The notes: generated by a model from the sequence alone, not told the origin. Positions 1-11,693 are shown, numbered from the stretch's first letter. The stretch is 64,000 nt of DNA from Streptomyces sp. NBC_01481 (GCF_026339995.1 NZ_JAPEPT010000001.1:1855001-1919000); one strand, 5' to 3'. Numbers and translations are program-made.

Positions 1-305
1 AGCACTTCTCACCAGACCTCGGTCTGGTCAGAGGCCAGTACACCGGCGTACGTCCGGTGCTGGTTGCTCATGGGTGGAACGTTGACTATTCGGCACGATG
101 AGTTGGGATCACTAGTACTGCTTCGGCGTGGAACGTGACCTCCTGACTGGTCGTGCCGGGCGCGCTGTTGGGTATCTGAGGGTACGGACTGAAACGTCTG
201 GACCTTCGCGATGCCGGCCCCAGTGAACTCGTTGCTTGTCGACGGGGTGGTGGGTGGCTGGTCGTTGCTTGAGAACTGCACAGTGGACGCGAGCATCTGT
301 GGCCA
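1..305 (+). other. 16S-23S internal transcribed spacer
   Basis: The sequence begins a few bases after where the 3' end of 16S rRNA should lie and continues to the 5' end of 23S rRNA. It has the usual streptomycete spacer layout: a hairpin at 11-28 (7-bp arms around a 4-nt loop), a second imperfect hairpin around 34-62, and no recognisable tRNA gene, which is normal for Streptomyces rRNA operons. Bases 280-295 form the left arm of the pre-23S processing stem. Confidence 0.85.
280..295 (+). promoter_or_regulatory. Left arm of the pre-23S rRNA processing stem
   Basis: These 16 bases are the exact reverse complement of 3428-3443, which lie just past the 3' end of 23S rRNA. Pairing of the two arms closes the long stem that brings the ends of 23S together, the usual RNase III processing substrate. 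The complementarity is read directly; the processing role is known for bacterial rRNA operons and inferred here. Confidence 0.8.
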
Positions 306-3424
<3,119 letters not shown>

Positions 3425-3427
3425 AGT

Positions 3428-3443
3428 TGCTCGCGTCCACTGT
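3428..3443 (+). promoter_or_regulatory. Right arm of the pre-23S rRNA processing stem
   Basis: Perfect 16-bp complement of 280-295. It lies immediately downstream of mature 23S rRNA and closes the processing stem of the precursor. After it, the 23S-5S spacer contains an unusual AT-only inverted repeat, AATTAA at 3491-3496 and TTAATT at 3502-3507 around a 5-nt loop, in otherwise GC-rich sequence. Confidence 0.8.
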
Positions 3444-3540
3444 GTGGTTCCCGGGTTGCGAACAGTCGCACCGGTTGAACCAGTTTCACTAATTAATTTA
3501 CTTAATTGAAAAGTGTGCTTGTTCGCTAGAGCCCGATAGG

Positions 3541-3660
3541 GTTTCGGTGGTCATTGCGTTAGGGAAACGCCCGGTTACATTCCGAACCCGGAAGCTAAGC
3601 CTTTCAGCGCCGATGGTACTGCAGGGGGGACCCTGTGGGAGAGTAGGACGCCGCCGAACA
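3541..3660 (+). rRNA. 5S ribosomal RNA
   Basis: Starts with GTTTCGGTGGTCATTGCG and ends near CGCCGCCGAAC. It contains the conserved CCGAACCCGGAAGCTAAG loop and the GGGAGAGTAGG segment characteristic of actinobacterial 5S rRNA. The mature end is probably within 3 nt of the given end. It is the last gene of the rRNA operon and is followed within 11 bases by a strong terminator. Confidence 0.95.
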
Positions 3661-3670
3661 ATCTTTCAAG

Positions 3671-3716
3671 GACCCGTGGTCCAGCGTTCACGCTGGACCA
3701 CGGGTCTTTTTTGTTT
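3671..3716 (+). terminator. Intrinsic terminator of the rRNA operon
   Basis: A perfect 16-bp stem (3671-3686 paired with 3691-3706) with a 4-nt TTCA loop is followed by a run of T (TTTTTTGTTTT). This is the strongest classical rho-independent terminator in the window; most other streptomycete hairpins here lack the T tract. Confidence 0.95.
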
Positions 3717-3793
3717 TGCATGCTTTTCCGAAGCGCGTCCGATGGCCGGCTGCGCGAGAATGACTGCAGTACCCGAAGACAGGAGTTACGCCG

Positions 3794-5821
3794 ATGTCCA
3801 CCAACTCTCCCGACGACCGTCCGGAGCGCGAGCCGCGTCGTAGGGACGGTGGTGACCGGGGCGGCTTCCGCGGTGGCCGTGACGACCGGGATCGTGGGCC
3901 GCGGCGTGACAACGACCGTGGTGGCTACCGCGGTCCGCGCGACGACCGTCGTGATGACCGCCCGCGCGATGACCGTCGTGACGAGCGTCCGAGTGGTCCG
4001 CGTCGTGATGATGATCGTGGTGGGCGTCCGTCGTTCCGTCGTGATGATGACCGTGACCGTGGTGGCTACCGCGGTGGGCAGCGCGATGACCGTGGTGGCT
4101 CGCGGCCGAGCAGCAGCGGCGGTGGTGGCGGCTTCCGGCGTGACGACCGTTCCGGTGGTGGCGGTGGTGGCGCTGGGCGTCGTGATGACCGTCCGAGCGG
4201 GCCGCGTCGCGATGACGACCGTGGTGGGCGCCCCAGTGGTGGTGGCGGTTACGGACGTCGTGACGAGCGTCCGAGTGGGCCGCGTCGTGATGACGATCGT
4301 GGTGGGCGTCCGTCGTTCCGTCGTGATGATGACCGTGACCGTGGTGGCTACCGCGGTGGGCAGCGCGATGACCGTGGTGGCTCCCGGCCGAGCAGCAGCA
4401 GCGGTGGTGGCGGCGGCTTCCGGCGTGACGACCGTTCCGGTGGTGGATACAAAGGACCGCGCGACGACCGTCGCGACGAGCGTCCGGGCGGGTTCCGCCG
4501 TGACGAGCGCCCGAGCGGACCGCGTCGCGATGACGACCGCGGTGGACGTCCCAGCGGGCGCCCCAGCGGTGGCGGCGCCTACGGACGCCGTGACGAGCGC
4601 CCGCGCGATGACCGTCGTGACGAGCGCCCGAGTGGGCCGCGTCGTGATGACGACCGTGGTGGGCGTCCGTCGTTCCGTCGTGATGACGACCGTGACCGTG
4701 GTGGCTACCGCGGTGGGCAGCGCGACGACCGTGGTGGCTCCCGGCCGAGCAGCAGCAGCGGTGGTGGTTATGGGCGTCGTGATGAGCGGCCGAGCGGACC
4801 GCGTCGCGATGACGACCGCGGTGGACGTCCCAGCGGGCGCCCCAGCAGTGGTGGCGGCGGCTACGGACGCCGCGACGAGCGCCCGAGCGGGCCGCGTCGT
4901 GACGACCGTCGCGATGACCGGCGCGACGACCGCGGTGGATACCGCGGCGGACAGCGCGACGACCGTGGTGGCTACGGACGCCGTGACGACCGCGACCGCG
5001 ACCGCCCCGAGCGCGAGCCGATCAAGCGGCTGCCGATTCCCGACGACGTCACGGGCGACGAGATCGACAAGGACGTACGGCAGGAGCTCCAGAGCCTGCC
5101 GAAGGGTCTTGCCGAGGACGTCGCGAGGAACCTCGTCATGGTCGCCAATCTGATCGACGAGGACCCCGAGCAGGCGTACGCCTACTCCAAGGTGGCTCTG
5201 CGGCTCGCCTCGCGTGTGGCCGCTGTGCGCGAGGCCGCGGGCTTCGCCGCGTACGCGAACCAGAAGTACGCGGAGGCGCTGGCCGAGTTCCGGGCGGCCA
5301 AGCGGATGACCGGCAGCGTCGAGCTGTGGCCCGTCATGGCGGACTGCGAGCGCGGACTCGGGCGCCCCGAGCGGGCGATGGCGATGGCCGGTGAGCCCGA
5401 GGTGCAGAAGCTCGACAAGGCGGGTCAGGTCGAGATGCGGCTGGTCGCGGCCGGTGCGCGCAGGGACATGGGGCAGATCGAGGCCGCCATCGTGACCCTG
5501 CAGAGCCCGGAGCTGGCGTCCAGCTCCGTACAGCCCTGGACCGCGCGGCTGCGCTATGCCTATGCCGACGCTCTGCTGTCGGCCGGGCGTGAGGGCGAGG
5601 CGCGTGAGTGGTTCGCGAAGGCGCTCGAGGCCGACAAGGACGGGGCGACCGACGCGTCGGACCGGCTGGCCGAGCTGGACGGTGTCGAGTTCGTCGACGC
5701 CATCGACGAGGGTGCCGCGGACGCCGAGCCGGAAGCCGACGCCGATGGCGACGCCGATGAGGAGTCCGATGACGACTCCGATGTCGAGTCGGGCGACGTC
5801 GAGGGCGACAAGTCCGAGTAA
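3794..5821 (+). CDS. RGG-like Asp/Arg/Gly repeat protein with C-terminal TPR-type domain
   Basis: 675 residues. Residues about 8-405 are almost only Arg, Asp, Gly, Pro and Ser, built from repeated blocks such as GPRRDDDRGGRPSFRR and DRGGYRGGQRDDRGG. Three long near-copies (starting near nucleotides 3993, 4274 and 4630) point to recent unit duplication. From about 410 (IKRLPIPDDV) follows a helical, TPR-like domain (e.g. NQKYAEALAEF, WFAKALEAD), then an acidic tail from about 630. The C-terminal part resembles the short TPR protein at the equivalent actinobacterial position (Rv1691 in M. tuberculosis, from memory); the repeat half is an addition. RGG-like tracts often bind RNA or drive condensates, so an RNA- or ribosome-linked role is plausible but inferred. 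Start: ATG after AGGAG. Confidence 0.85.
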   Translation: MSTNSPDDRPEREPRRRDGGDRGGFRGGRDDRDRGPRRDNDRGGYRGPRDDRRDDRPRDDRRDERPSGPRRDDDRGGRPSFRRDDDRDRGGYRGGQRDDRGGSRPSSSGGGGGFRRDDRSGGGGGGAGRRDDRPSGPRRDDDRGGRPSGGGGYGRRDERPSGPRRDDDRGGRPSFRRDDDRDRGGYRGGQRDDRGGSRPSSSSGGGGGFRRDDRSGGGYKGPRDDRRDERPGGFRRDERPSGPRRDDDRGGRPSGRPSGGGAYGRRDERPRDDRRDERPSGPRRDDDRGGRPSFRRDDDRDRGGYRGGQRDDRGGSRPSSSSGGGYGRRDERPSGPRRDDDRGGRPSGRPSSGGGGYGRRDERPSGPRRDDRRDDRRDDRGGYRGGQRDDRGGYGRRDDRDRDRPEREPIKRLPIPDDVTGDEIDKDVRQELQSLPKGLAEDVARNLVMVANLIDEDPEQAYAYSKVALRLASRVAAVREAAGFAAYANQKYAEALAEFRAAKRMTGSVELWPVMADCERGLGRPERAMAMAGEPEVQKLDKAGQVEMRLVAAGARRDMGQIEAAIVTLQSPELASSSVQPWTARLRYAYADALLSAGREGEAREWFAKALEADKDGATDASDRLAELDGVEFVDAIDEGAADAEPEADADGDADEESDDDSDVESGDVEGDKSE

Positions 5822-5844
5822 CAGGACGTGAGTAGCAGGATGTG

Positions 5845-5887
5845 ACGAGAAAGGGCGGCACCCCCAGCGGGTGCCGCCCTTTCTCGT
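5845..5887. terminator. Bidirectional terminator hairpin
   Basis: A perfect 19-bp stem (5845-5863 with 5869-5887) and 5-nt loop lie between the convergent ends of the RGG-like protein gene and the DUF1015 gene. The A/T-containing base of the stem gives T-rich exits on both strands, so it can end transcription from either side. Confidence 0.9.
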
Positions 5888-5888
5888 T

Positions 5889-7169
5889 TCAGTCCAGCGT
5901 CAGGCTCCGCAGGACCAGCCCCGTCGCCGGCTTCGGGCCGAAGGACGTCGACTTTCGGGGCATCGTGACGCCCTCGCGGGCGAGGTCGCGTACGACGTCC
6001 TCCGGTACCGGATGCATCAACACCGCGGTCCCGCCCCGGCGTTCGGCCTGGGTGACGGCCGCCTCGGTGTCGTGGATGTACGCGATGTACTCCGGGGTGT
6101 CCGGGATCCGCCAGATGTGGTCCAGGAGCGTGGAGTGCAGGACGGTCGCATCGAGCGTGCGCCAGGCTTCGGGGCGGTCGGCGCGCACCGTGTGGGACAG
6201 CAGCTCCGGGTCCGGGCGGTCGAGGAGGTGGAAGACGCCGTCGCCCGCGAGCAGGAAGGCGTTCCCCTCCGCGGCAGCCTCCCCGAGGGCCTCCAGAGCC
6301 TGCGGGAGCGGTACGTCCAGGCGCCGGGCACGGAAGGAGCCGCCCACGGCCGCCAGGGCTTCGGAGACCGGGAGGCGGTGCAGTACCCGGTGGATGGCGC
6401 GTACCCGCAGCGGGTAGCGGGCCGTGTCGATCAGCAGGACGAGGCCGTAGTTCCAGGGGCCGGGCGTGGGGTGCTCGGCGCGCAGCCGCAGATAGGTCGC
6501 CCAGCGGTGGTGGCCGTCGGCGATCAGGGCCTGGCGTTCGGACAGGTCGGAGCGGATCTCTGCGAGATCGGCGGGGTCCGTCACCGACCACAGGCGGTGG
6601 CTGAAGCCGTCCTCGGTGGTGGTCTCCAGGAGCGGGGCGCGCAGGACGGTGCGTTCGATGACGGCGGTCGCGCCGGTCGGGCTGCCCATGCTGCGATACG
6701 TCAGCAGCAGCGGTTCCAGATTGGCAGCGGTCGTACGCATCAGGGCCGCGCGGTCCGCGACGATGTCCGGCATCACGTCCTCGTGGGGGAGAACGACGCC
6801 TTCGGACGGTTCGGACAGGGCGAGCGCGCCGATGACGCCTCGCTGCAGGAGATCGCCCTGGCGCTGCTCGTACACATACAGCGCGGGTTCCGGGTCCGCG
6901 GCCAGGATGCCCTCGGTCAGCCAGCGGGCGAGGGTGTCGGCGGCCTTCTGATTGCGGTCGCCGGTGGAGTTCGCCTGCGGGAGGATCAGCCGGACGATGT
7001 TGTGGGGGTCCGCCGACTCCAGGTGGTGCAGGCCGTCGGGCCTGACGACGACGTCGTACGGCGGCGAGGTCACGGCGGCGAGGCTGCCGACCCGCTCGGG
7101 GACATAGCGCAGCCCACGGAACGGGATCAGGTGCAGACCGTCGTTGGCCGCGGGACCTTCGGTGTTCAT
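5889..7169 (-). CDS. DUF1015 family protein
   Basis: 426 residues, typical length for DUF1015. Conserved family stretches are seen: PPYDVV at 36-41, DPHNIVRLILP at 54-64, LPHEDVMP at 127-134 and ADGHHRWATY at 217-226. The biochemical function is not established for most members; some relatives sit in serine-related operons, but nothing here supports a substrate. It is divergent from the HAD phosphatase gene with 72 bp between start codons, a pairing common in Streptomyces. A TACGAT box ends 6 nt before the ATG, suggesting a leaderless mRNA. Confidence 0.9.
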   Translation of the reverse strand: MNTEGPAANDGLHLIPFRGLRYVPERVGSLAAVTSPPYDVVVRPDGLHHLESADPHNIVRLILPQANSTGDRNQKAADTLARWLTEGILAADPEPALYVYEQRQGDLLQRGVIGALALSEPSEGVVLPHEDVMPDIVADRAALMRTTAANLEPLLLTYRSMGSPTGATAVIERTVLRAPLLETTTEDGFSHRLWSVTDPADLAEIRSDLSERQALIADGHHRWATYLRLRAEHPTPGPWNYGLVLLIDTARYPLRVRAIHRVLHRLPVSEALAAVGGSFRARRLDVPLPQALEALGEAAAEGNAFLLAGDGVFHLLDRPDPELLSHTVRADRPEAWRTLDATVLHSTLLDHIWRIPDTPEYIAYIHDTEAAVTQAERRGGTAVLMHPVPEDVVRDLAREGVTMPRKSTSFGPKPATGLVLRSLTLD

Positions 7170-7241
7170 TTGTGCATCGTATGTGGGCTCCGGGGATGAG
7201 CGATGATCGGGGGAGTGGCCCGGAACGAGGAGCGTATGCGA

Positions 7242-8270
7242 ATGAGTCAGCAGCACAGGACCCGGCCGAGCGGGAGCGGGACGGCGCTGAGCGAGGCGTA
7301 CGACACGGCGCTGCTGGACCTGGACGGGGTGGTCTACGCGGGCGGTGAGGCGATCGCCCACGCAGTGGACTCGCTGCTGACGGCGCGCGAGGGCGGGATG
7401 CACCTCGCGTATGTGACGAACAACGCGCTGCGGCCGCCCGAGGCCGTGGCCGAGCACATCACCGAGCTCGGTGTCCCGACCGATGCGGCGGATGTCATCA
7501 ACTCCGCGCAGGCGGTCGCCCGGTTGATCTCCGAGCAGGTGCCGGCCGGGTCCCGGGTGCTGGTGATCGGCGGGGAAGGGCTGCGGGTCGCGCTGCGCGA
7601 GCGGGGTCTTGAGCCGGTGGAGTTCGCCGACGACGATCCGGCGGCTGTGGTGCAGGGGTACGGCGGGCCGGATCTGACGTGGGGGCGCTTCGCGGAGGCG
7701 TGCTACGCGATCGCGCGGGGTGTGCCGTGGTTCGCGTCCAACACGGATCTGACGATTCCCAGCGCGAGGGGCATCGCGCCCGGAAACGGCGCGGCCGTGG
7801 AGGTCGTACGGATAGCGACGGGCGCGGAGCCGCAGGTGGCGGGGAAGCCGTTGCCGCCGATGCACAAGGAGACGATCCTGCGGACGGGCGCGCGCAGGCC
7901 GCTGGTCGTGGGGGACCGGCTGGACACGGACATCGAGGGCGCGTTCAACGGAGGCGTCGACTCCTTGCTCGTACTGACCGGGGTGACTGACGGTGCGCAG
8001 CTGCTGGCGGCGCCGCCCGAGCACCGGCCGACCTATGTCGACGCCGATCTGCGGGGGATGCTGACCGGGCAGCCCGAAGTGGCCGAGACGGACGGTGGAT
8101 TCGTGTGCGGAGGGTGGACCGCGTCCGTACGGGACGATGCGCTCGCGCTCGACGGTGAGGGTGAGCCGTTGGACGGGCTGAGGGCGCTGTGTGCGGCGGC
8201 CTGGACGCAGGCGGGGGACGGGGTGTCCAGGCTGGACGCGGACAAGGCGCTGTCCCGGCTGGGCCTGTAG
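7242..8270 (+). CDS. HAD-superfamily (NagD-like) phosphatase
   Basis: 342 residues from the chosen ATG, which has GAGGAG 9 nt upstream; ATGs at 7203 and 7236 are alternatives. HAD motif I is DLDGVVY (26-32), with Asp-26 and Asp-28 as nucleophile and acid/base. Motif IV is GDRLDTD (224-230), followed by the Gly-rich GVDSLLVLTG. This is the NagD/phosphoglycolate phosphatase-like class with a C2 cap, acting on small phosphoesters such as sugar or nucleotide phosphates; the substrate is unknown. Its place upstream of tlyA matches Rv1692 in M. tuberculosis, so it belongs to the conserved actinobacterial block, here separated from tlyA by the iron transporter insertion. Confidence 0.9.
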   Translation: MSQQHRTRPSGSGTALSEAYDTALLDLDGVVYAGGEAIAHAVDSLLTAREGGMHLAYVTNNALRPPEAVAEHITELGVPTDAADVINSAQAVARLISEQVPAGSRVLVIGGEGLRVALRERGLEPVEFADDDPAAVVQGYGGPDLTWGRFAEACYAIARGVPWFASNTDLTIPSARGIAPGNGAAVEVVRIATGAEPQVAGKPLPPMHKETILRTGARRPLVVGDRLDTDIEGAFNGGVDSLLVLTGVTDGAQLLAAPPEHRPTYVDADLRGMLTGQPEVAETDGGFVCGGWTASVRDDALALDGEGEPLDGLRALCAAAWTQAGDGVSRLDADKALSRLGL

Positions 8271-8339
8271 AACCGCCGGCGCGCGAATCGGGGGTGCCCG
8301 CCCGGGGGTTGAGTCTGCAGCTCCGCGCCTGTCGCGATG

Positions 8340-8358
8340 GGAGGGTAGGCTAACCTAA
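8340..8358 (+). promoter_or_regulatory. Iron box (DmdR/IdeR operator) over the -10 region
   Basis: This 19-mer matches the actinobacterial iron-box consensus TTAGGTTAGGCTAACCTAA at 16 of 19 positions; the right 12 bases are exact. TAACCT at 8351-8356 followed by 6 nt and the GTG start looks like a -10 element, so iron-loaded repressor bound here would cover the promoter. Expected effect: importer expression only under iron limitation. Confidence 0.85.
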
Positions 8359-8362
8359 CCTC

Positions 8363-9415
8363 GTGTTGGTCGACAGTCCCCCCAAACAGAGCGCGGAGCC
8401 GATATCCGCGACCGAGCCCCGCAAGCGCCATGCCCTGCGCGCTGCCGGGTTGCTCGTGTCTCTCGGCGTCCTGCTGCTGGTCTGCGTCGCGAGCATCGCC
8501 GTCGGCGCCAAGTCGATTCCGCTCTCCGAGGTGTGGCACGGACTGTTCCACAACGCGGGCGTCGGCAACGACGTGATCATCCACGATGTCCGGGTGCCGC
8601 GGACCCTGCTCGGACTGATCGTCGGCGCCGCCCTCGGGCTCTCGGGCGCGGTGATGCAGGCCCTGACGCGCAACCCGCTGGCGGAACCCGGCCTGCTGGG
8701 CGTGAACGCGGGGGCGTCGGCCGCGGTCGTCTCTGCCGTCAGCTTCCTCGGCGTCACATCGCTGACCGGATATGTCTGGTTCGCGTTCATCGGCGCTGCC
8801 GTCGTCTCCGTACTCGTCTACGTCCTCGGCGGCAGCCGCGGCGCGACCCCGGTACGACTCGCCCTCGCCGGGACCGCCGCCACCGCCGCGCTCTACGGCT
8901 ACATCAACGCCGTACAGCTGCTGGACTCGGCCGCACTCGAACGACTCCGGTTCTGGACGGTCGGCTCGCTCGCATCGGCCGACATGGAGACCATCCGCAA
9001 GATCGCGCCCTTCATCGGCATCGGCGTGGTCCTCGCGCTGCTGCTCGCACGGCCGCTCAACGCGATGGAGATGGGCGACGACACCGCCCGCGCGCTCGGC
9101 GCCCATCTGAACCGTACGCGCGCACTGGCGATGCTCACCGTCACCCTGCTGTGCGGGGCCGCGACCGCCGCCTGCGGGCCGATCGTCTTCATCGGGCTGA
9201 TGATCCCGCATCTCGTGCGCTCCCTCACGGGGCCCGACATGCGGTGGATCCTGCCGTACGCCACGATCCTGTCGCCGGTCCTGCTCCTGGGCGCCGATGT
9301 CATCGGCCGGGTCGTCACCCGCCCCTCCGAGCTGCAGGTCGGCGTCGTCACCGCGCTGATCGGCGGGCCCGTCTTCATTCACCTTGTCCGCCGCAAGAGG
9401 ATGGCCCAGCTGTGA
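8363..9415 (+). CDS. FecCD-type siderophore ABC transporter permease, subunit 1
   Basis: 350 residues, normal for the FecCD/BtuC permease family, with about ten hydrophobic segments after a short cytoplasmic N-terminus. Diagnostic stretches include PRTLLGLIVGAALGLSGAV, MQALTRNPLAEPGLLGVNAG and EMGDDTARALG (the cytoplasmic coupling region contacting the ATPase). It forms the inner-membrane channel for Fe(III)-siderophore together with the next gene. There is no Shine-Dalgarno sequence; the GTG lies directly after the -10/iron box, so the mRNA is probably leaderless. Its stop overlaps the next start by 4 bp. Confidence 0.93.
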   Translation: MLVDSPPKQSAEPISATEPRKRHALRAAGLLVSLGVLLLVCVASIAVGAKSIPLSEVWHGLFHNAGVGNDVIIHDVRVPRTLLGLIVGAALGLSGAVMQALTRNPLAEPGLLGVNAGASAAVVSAVSFLGVTSLTGYVWFAFIGAAVVSVLVYVLGGSRGATPVRLALAGTAATAALYGYINAVQLLDSAALERLRFWTVGSLASADMETIRKIAPFIGIGVVLALLLARPLNAMEMGDDTARALGAHLNRTRALAMLTVTLLCGAATAACGPIVFIGLMIPHLVRSLTGPDMRWILPYATILSPVLLLGADVIGRVVTRPSELQVGVVTALIGGPVFIHLVRRKRMAQL

Positions 9416-10449
9416 AAGCCGTGAAAGCCATACGCACCCCCGGCGGGCTCTCCCTGCGGATCGATCCGCGATCGCTTGTCGTATCTCTGTTGCTTGCCGC
9501 GGTCACCGTGGCTGCCGGAGTCGTACTCATCGGCAGCGGCGACTTCCCCATCTCGCCCGGCGAGGTCGTCGCCACGCTGCTCGGGAACGGCACCCAGGCC
9601 CAGGAGTTCATCGTCCAGGACCTGCGGCTGCCGCGTGTGCTGGTCGGGCTGCTCGTCGGCGCCTCGCTCGCCCTCAGCGGCGCGATCTTCCAGTCCATCT
9701 CCCGCAATCCGCTGGGCAGTCCGGATGTGATCGGCTTCGGGCAGGGCGCCACCGTCGGCGCGCTCGGCGTGATCGTCCTTTTCGACGGCGGAGCGCTCGC
9801 GGTGGCGGGCGGCGCGGTCGTCGGCGGACTGGTGACCGGTGTCGGGGTCTACGTTCTGGCGTGGAAGCGCGGTGTGCACGGCTACCGCCTCGTCCTCGTC
9901 GGCATCGGCATCGCCGCCATGCTCACCGCGGCCAACCACTATCTGGTCACCAAGGCCAGCCTGGTCGAGGCCACCCAGGCCACGCTGTGGATGACCGGCT
10001 CGCTCGACGGCCGCGACTGGGCGCAGGTCTGGCCGCTGCTCGGCGTGTTCGCCGCACTCGTCCCCTTGATCCTCGCGCACGGGCGGCAGCTGCGGATGCT
10101 GGAGATGGGCGACGACGCCGCGTACGCCCTGGGAGTGCCCGTCGAGCGCACCCGCCTGGTGCTCATGGGCTCGGGCGTCCTGCTCATCGCGGTCGCGACG
10201 GCGGCCGCCGGGCCGATCGCCTTCGTGGCGCTGAGCGCCCCGCAGCTCGCCCGACGGCTGACCCGGTCGCCGGGGCCGAACCTGGCCGCCGCCTCCGTGA
10301 TGGGCGCCGCGCTGCTGCTGATCGCCGACTGGGCCGCCACCACCGGCTTCGGCGACCGCCAGCTGCCGGTCGGCGTGGTCACCGGGGTGCTGGGCGGCTG
10401 CTATCTGCTCTGGCTGCTGGTCACCGTACGCAAGGCGGGCCGCATATGA
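9412..10449 (+). CDS. FecCD-type siderophore ABC transporter permease, subunit 2
   Basis: 345 residues, a second FecCD permease, homologous to but clearly different from the first. Family stretches: RLPRVLVGLLVGASLALSGA, FQSISRNPLGSPDVIGF and EMGDDAAYALG. It is translated by coupling: its GTG overlaps the preceding TGA, and a second in-frame GTG lies 9 nt later. With subunit 1 it makes the heterodimeric membrane part of the importer. Confidence 0.93.
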   Translation: MKAVKAIRTPGGLSLRIDPRSLVVSLLLAAVTVAAGVVLIGSGDFPISPGEVVATLLGNGTQAQEFIVQDLRLPRVLVGLLVGASLALSGAIFQSISRNPLGSPDVIGFGQGATVGALGVIVLFDGGALAVAGGAVVGGLVTGVGVYVLAWKRGVHGYRLVLVGIGIAAMLTAANHYLVTKASLVEATQATLWMTGSLDGRDWAQVWPLLGVFAALVPLILAHGRQLRMLEMGDDAAYALGVPVERTRLVLMGSGVLLIAVATAAAGPIAFVALSAPQLARRLTRSPGPNLAAASVMGAALLLIADWAATTGFGDRQLPVGVVTGVLGGCYLLWLLVTVRKAGRI

Positions 10450-10484
10450 ACCCCGTGAACCACGAATCCAGGAGTACGCACCCC

Positions 10485-11285
10485 ATGCAGCGCCTCACCG
10501 CGGAATCGGTCACCCTCGGCTACGACCAGCGCGTCATCGCCGAGAACCTCTCGGTGGAGATCCCCGACAACTCCTTCACGGTGATCGTCGGCCCGAACGC
10601 CTGCGGAAAGTCGACACTGCTGCGCGCCCTGTCCCGGATGCTCAAGCCGTCCCACGGCCGCGTCCTGCTCGACGGGCACTCCATCCACTCCCTGCCCGCC
10701 AAGAAGGTCGCCAGGACGCTCGGCCTGCTGCCGCAGTCGTCGATCGCGCCGGACGGGATCACCGTCGCCGACCTGGTCGCGCGCGGCCGCTATCCGCACC
10801 AGGGGCTGCTGCGCCAGTGGTCGGCGCAGGACGAGCGGATTGTCGAGGAGTCGATGGCCGCGACCGGAGTCGGCGAACTGGCAGAGCGCTATGTCGACGA
10901 ATTGTCCGGCGGCCAGCGCCAGCGCGTATGGATCGCGATGGCGCTCGCCCAGCAGACGCCGCTGCTCCTGCTCGACGAGCCCACGACCTTCCTCGACATC
11001 CAGCATCAGCTGGAGGTGCTCGACCTGTGCGCCGAGCTGCACGAGACGCAGGGGCGCACACTCGTCGCCGTACTCCACGACCTCAACCAGGCCGCCCGCT
11101 ACGCGACGCACCTCATCGCCCTGCGCGAGGGGACGGTCGTCGCCGAGGGCGCGCCCGCCGACGTGGTCACCGCCGAGCTGGTGGAACGCGTCTTCGGGGT
11201 GAAGAGCCAGGTCATCGACGATCCGGAGTCCGGAACGCCGCTGGTGGTGCCGGCGGCACGCAGGCGCGCCACCGCCGCGTCGTAG
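10485..11285 (+). CDS. Siderophore ABC transporter ATP-binding protein (FepC-like)
   Basis: 266 residues from the ATG preceded by AGGAG (10-nt spacing); an upstream ATG at 10446 overlapping the permease stop would add 13 residues. Walker A GPNACGKST begins at about residue 36, the signature is LSGGQRQR, Walker B is LLLLDEPTTFLD, and an H-loop follows (VLHDLN). It energises Fe-siderophore uptake with the two permeases. No substrate-binding lipoprotein lies nearby, so the importer must use one encoded elsewhere. The next gene is convergent, 18 bp away. Confidence 0.93.
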   Translation: MQRLTAESVTLGYDQRVIAENLSVEIPDNSFTVIVGPNACGKSTLLRALSRMLKPSHGRVLLDGHSIHSLPAKKVARTLGLLPQSSIAPDGITVADLVARGRYPHQGLLRQWSAQDERIVEESMAATGVGELAERYVDELSGGQRQRVWIAMALAQQTPLLLLDEPTTFLDIQHQLEVLDLCAELHETQGRTLVAVLHDLNQAARYATHLIALREGTVVAEGAPADVVTAELVERVFGVKSQVIDDPESGTPLVVPAARRRATAAS

Positions 11286-11303
11286 CGGCTGCCCTCGTAC
11301 TGG

Positions 11304-11651
11304 CTACAGCAGCGTCCTCAGACGCAGCAGATCGCGGAAGCCCGCCTCGAGCCTGACCCGGCCCGAGGCCCAGGCTTTCGCGAAGTTCAGCTCGCCGTTC
11401 ACCATCGCCACCAGGTCGTCGCCGCTCATCGCGAGGCGGATCTGCGCCTTCTCGACCGGCGGCCCCTGAATGGTGTCCGTCACCTCGATCCGGCCGTCGT
11501 CGAGGCGGCCGGTGAAGGTGATGTCCAGGTCCTTGATGTGGCAGCTGAGGGAACGGTCGAGCGCGGCCGCGCCCCGCACATCGCCGTCCGCCTGCGCCAG
11601 GTTGTCCGAGAGTTTGTCGAGTGCGCTGCGGCACTCTTCCGTCGTCGCCAT
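11304..11651 (-). CDS. SCP2 sterol-binding-domain-like small protein
   Basis: 115 residues. The pattern of alternating strands with ITFTGRLDDGRIEVTD, RLAMSGDDLVAMVNGELNFAKAWASGRVRLEAG and a short C-terminal helix fits the SCP2/alkyl-sulfatase C-terminal-like lipid-binding fold found in many small actinobacterial proteins; FAKAWASGRVRLEG-like stretches are typical. The ligand is unknown. It is divergent from the next gene with only 42 bp between starts; a TACGGT box lies 8 nt before its ATG. Confidence 0.75.
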   Translation of the reverse strand: MATTEECRSALDKLSDNLAQADGDVRGAAALDRSLSCHIKDLDITFTGRLDDGRIEVTDTIQGPPVEKAQIRLAMSGDDLVAMVNGELNFAKAWASGRVRLEAGFRDLLRLRTLL

Positions 11652-11693
11652 CGTGATCGACCGTACCGCAGGGCTTCGCGGTAGCGTCTGGGC

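Noticed and set aside
1..305. tRNA gene in the rRNA spacer
   Set aside because: No cloverleaf or T-loop sequence; spacer tRNAs are absent in Streptomyces rRNA operons.
3993..4770. Non-coding tandem repeat or CRISPR
   Set aside because: The repeats keep one frame through the whole gene and code a consistent Asp/Arg/Gly pattern.
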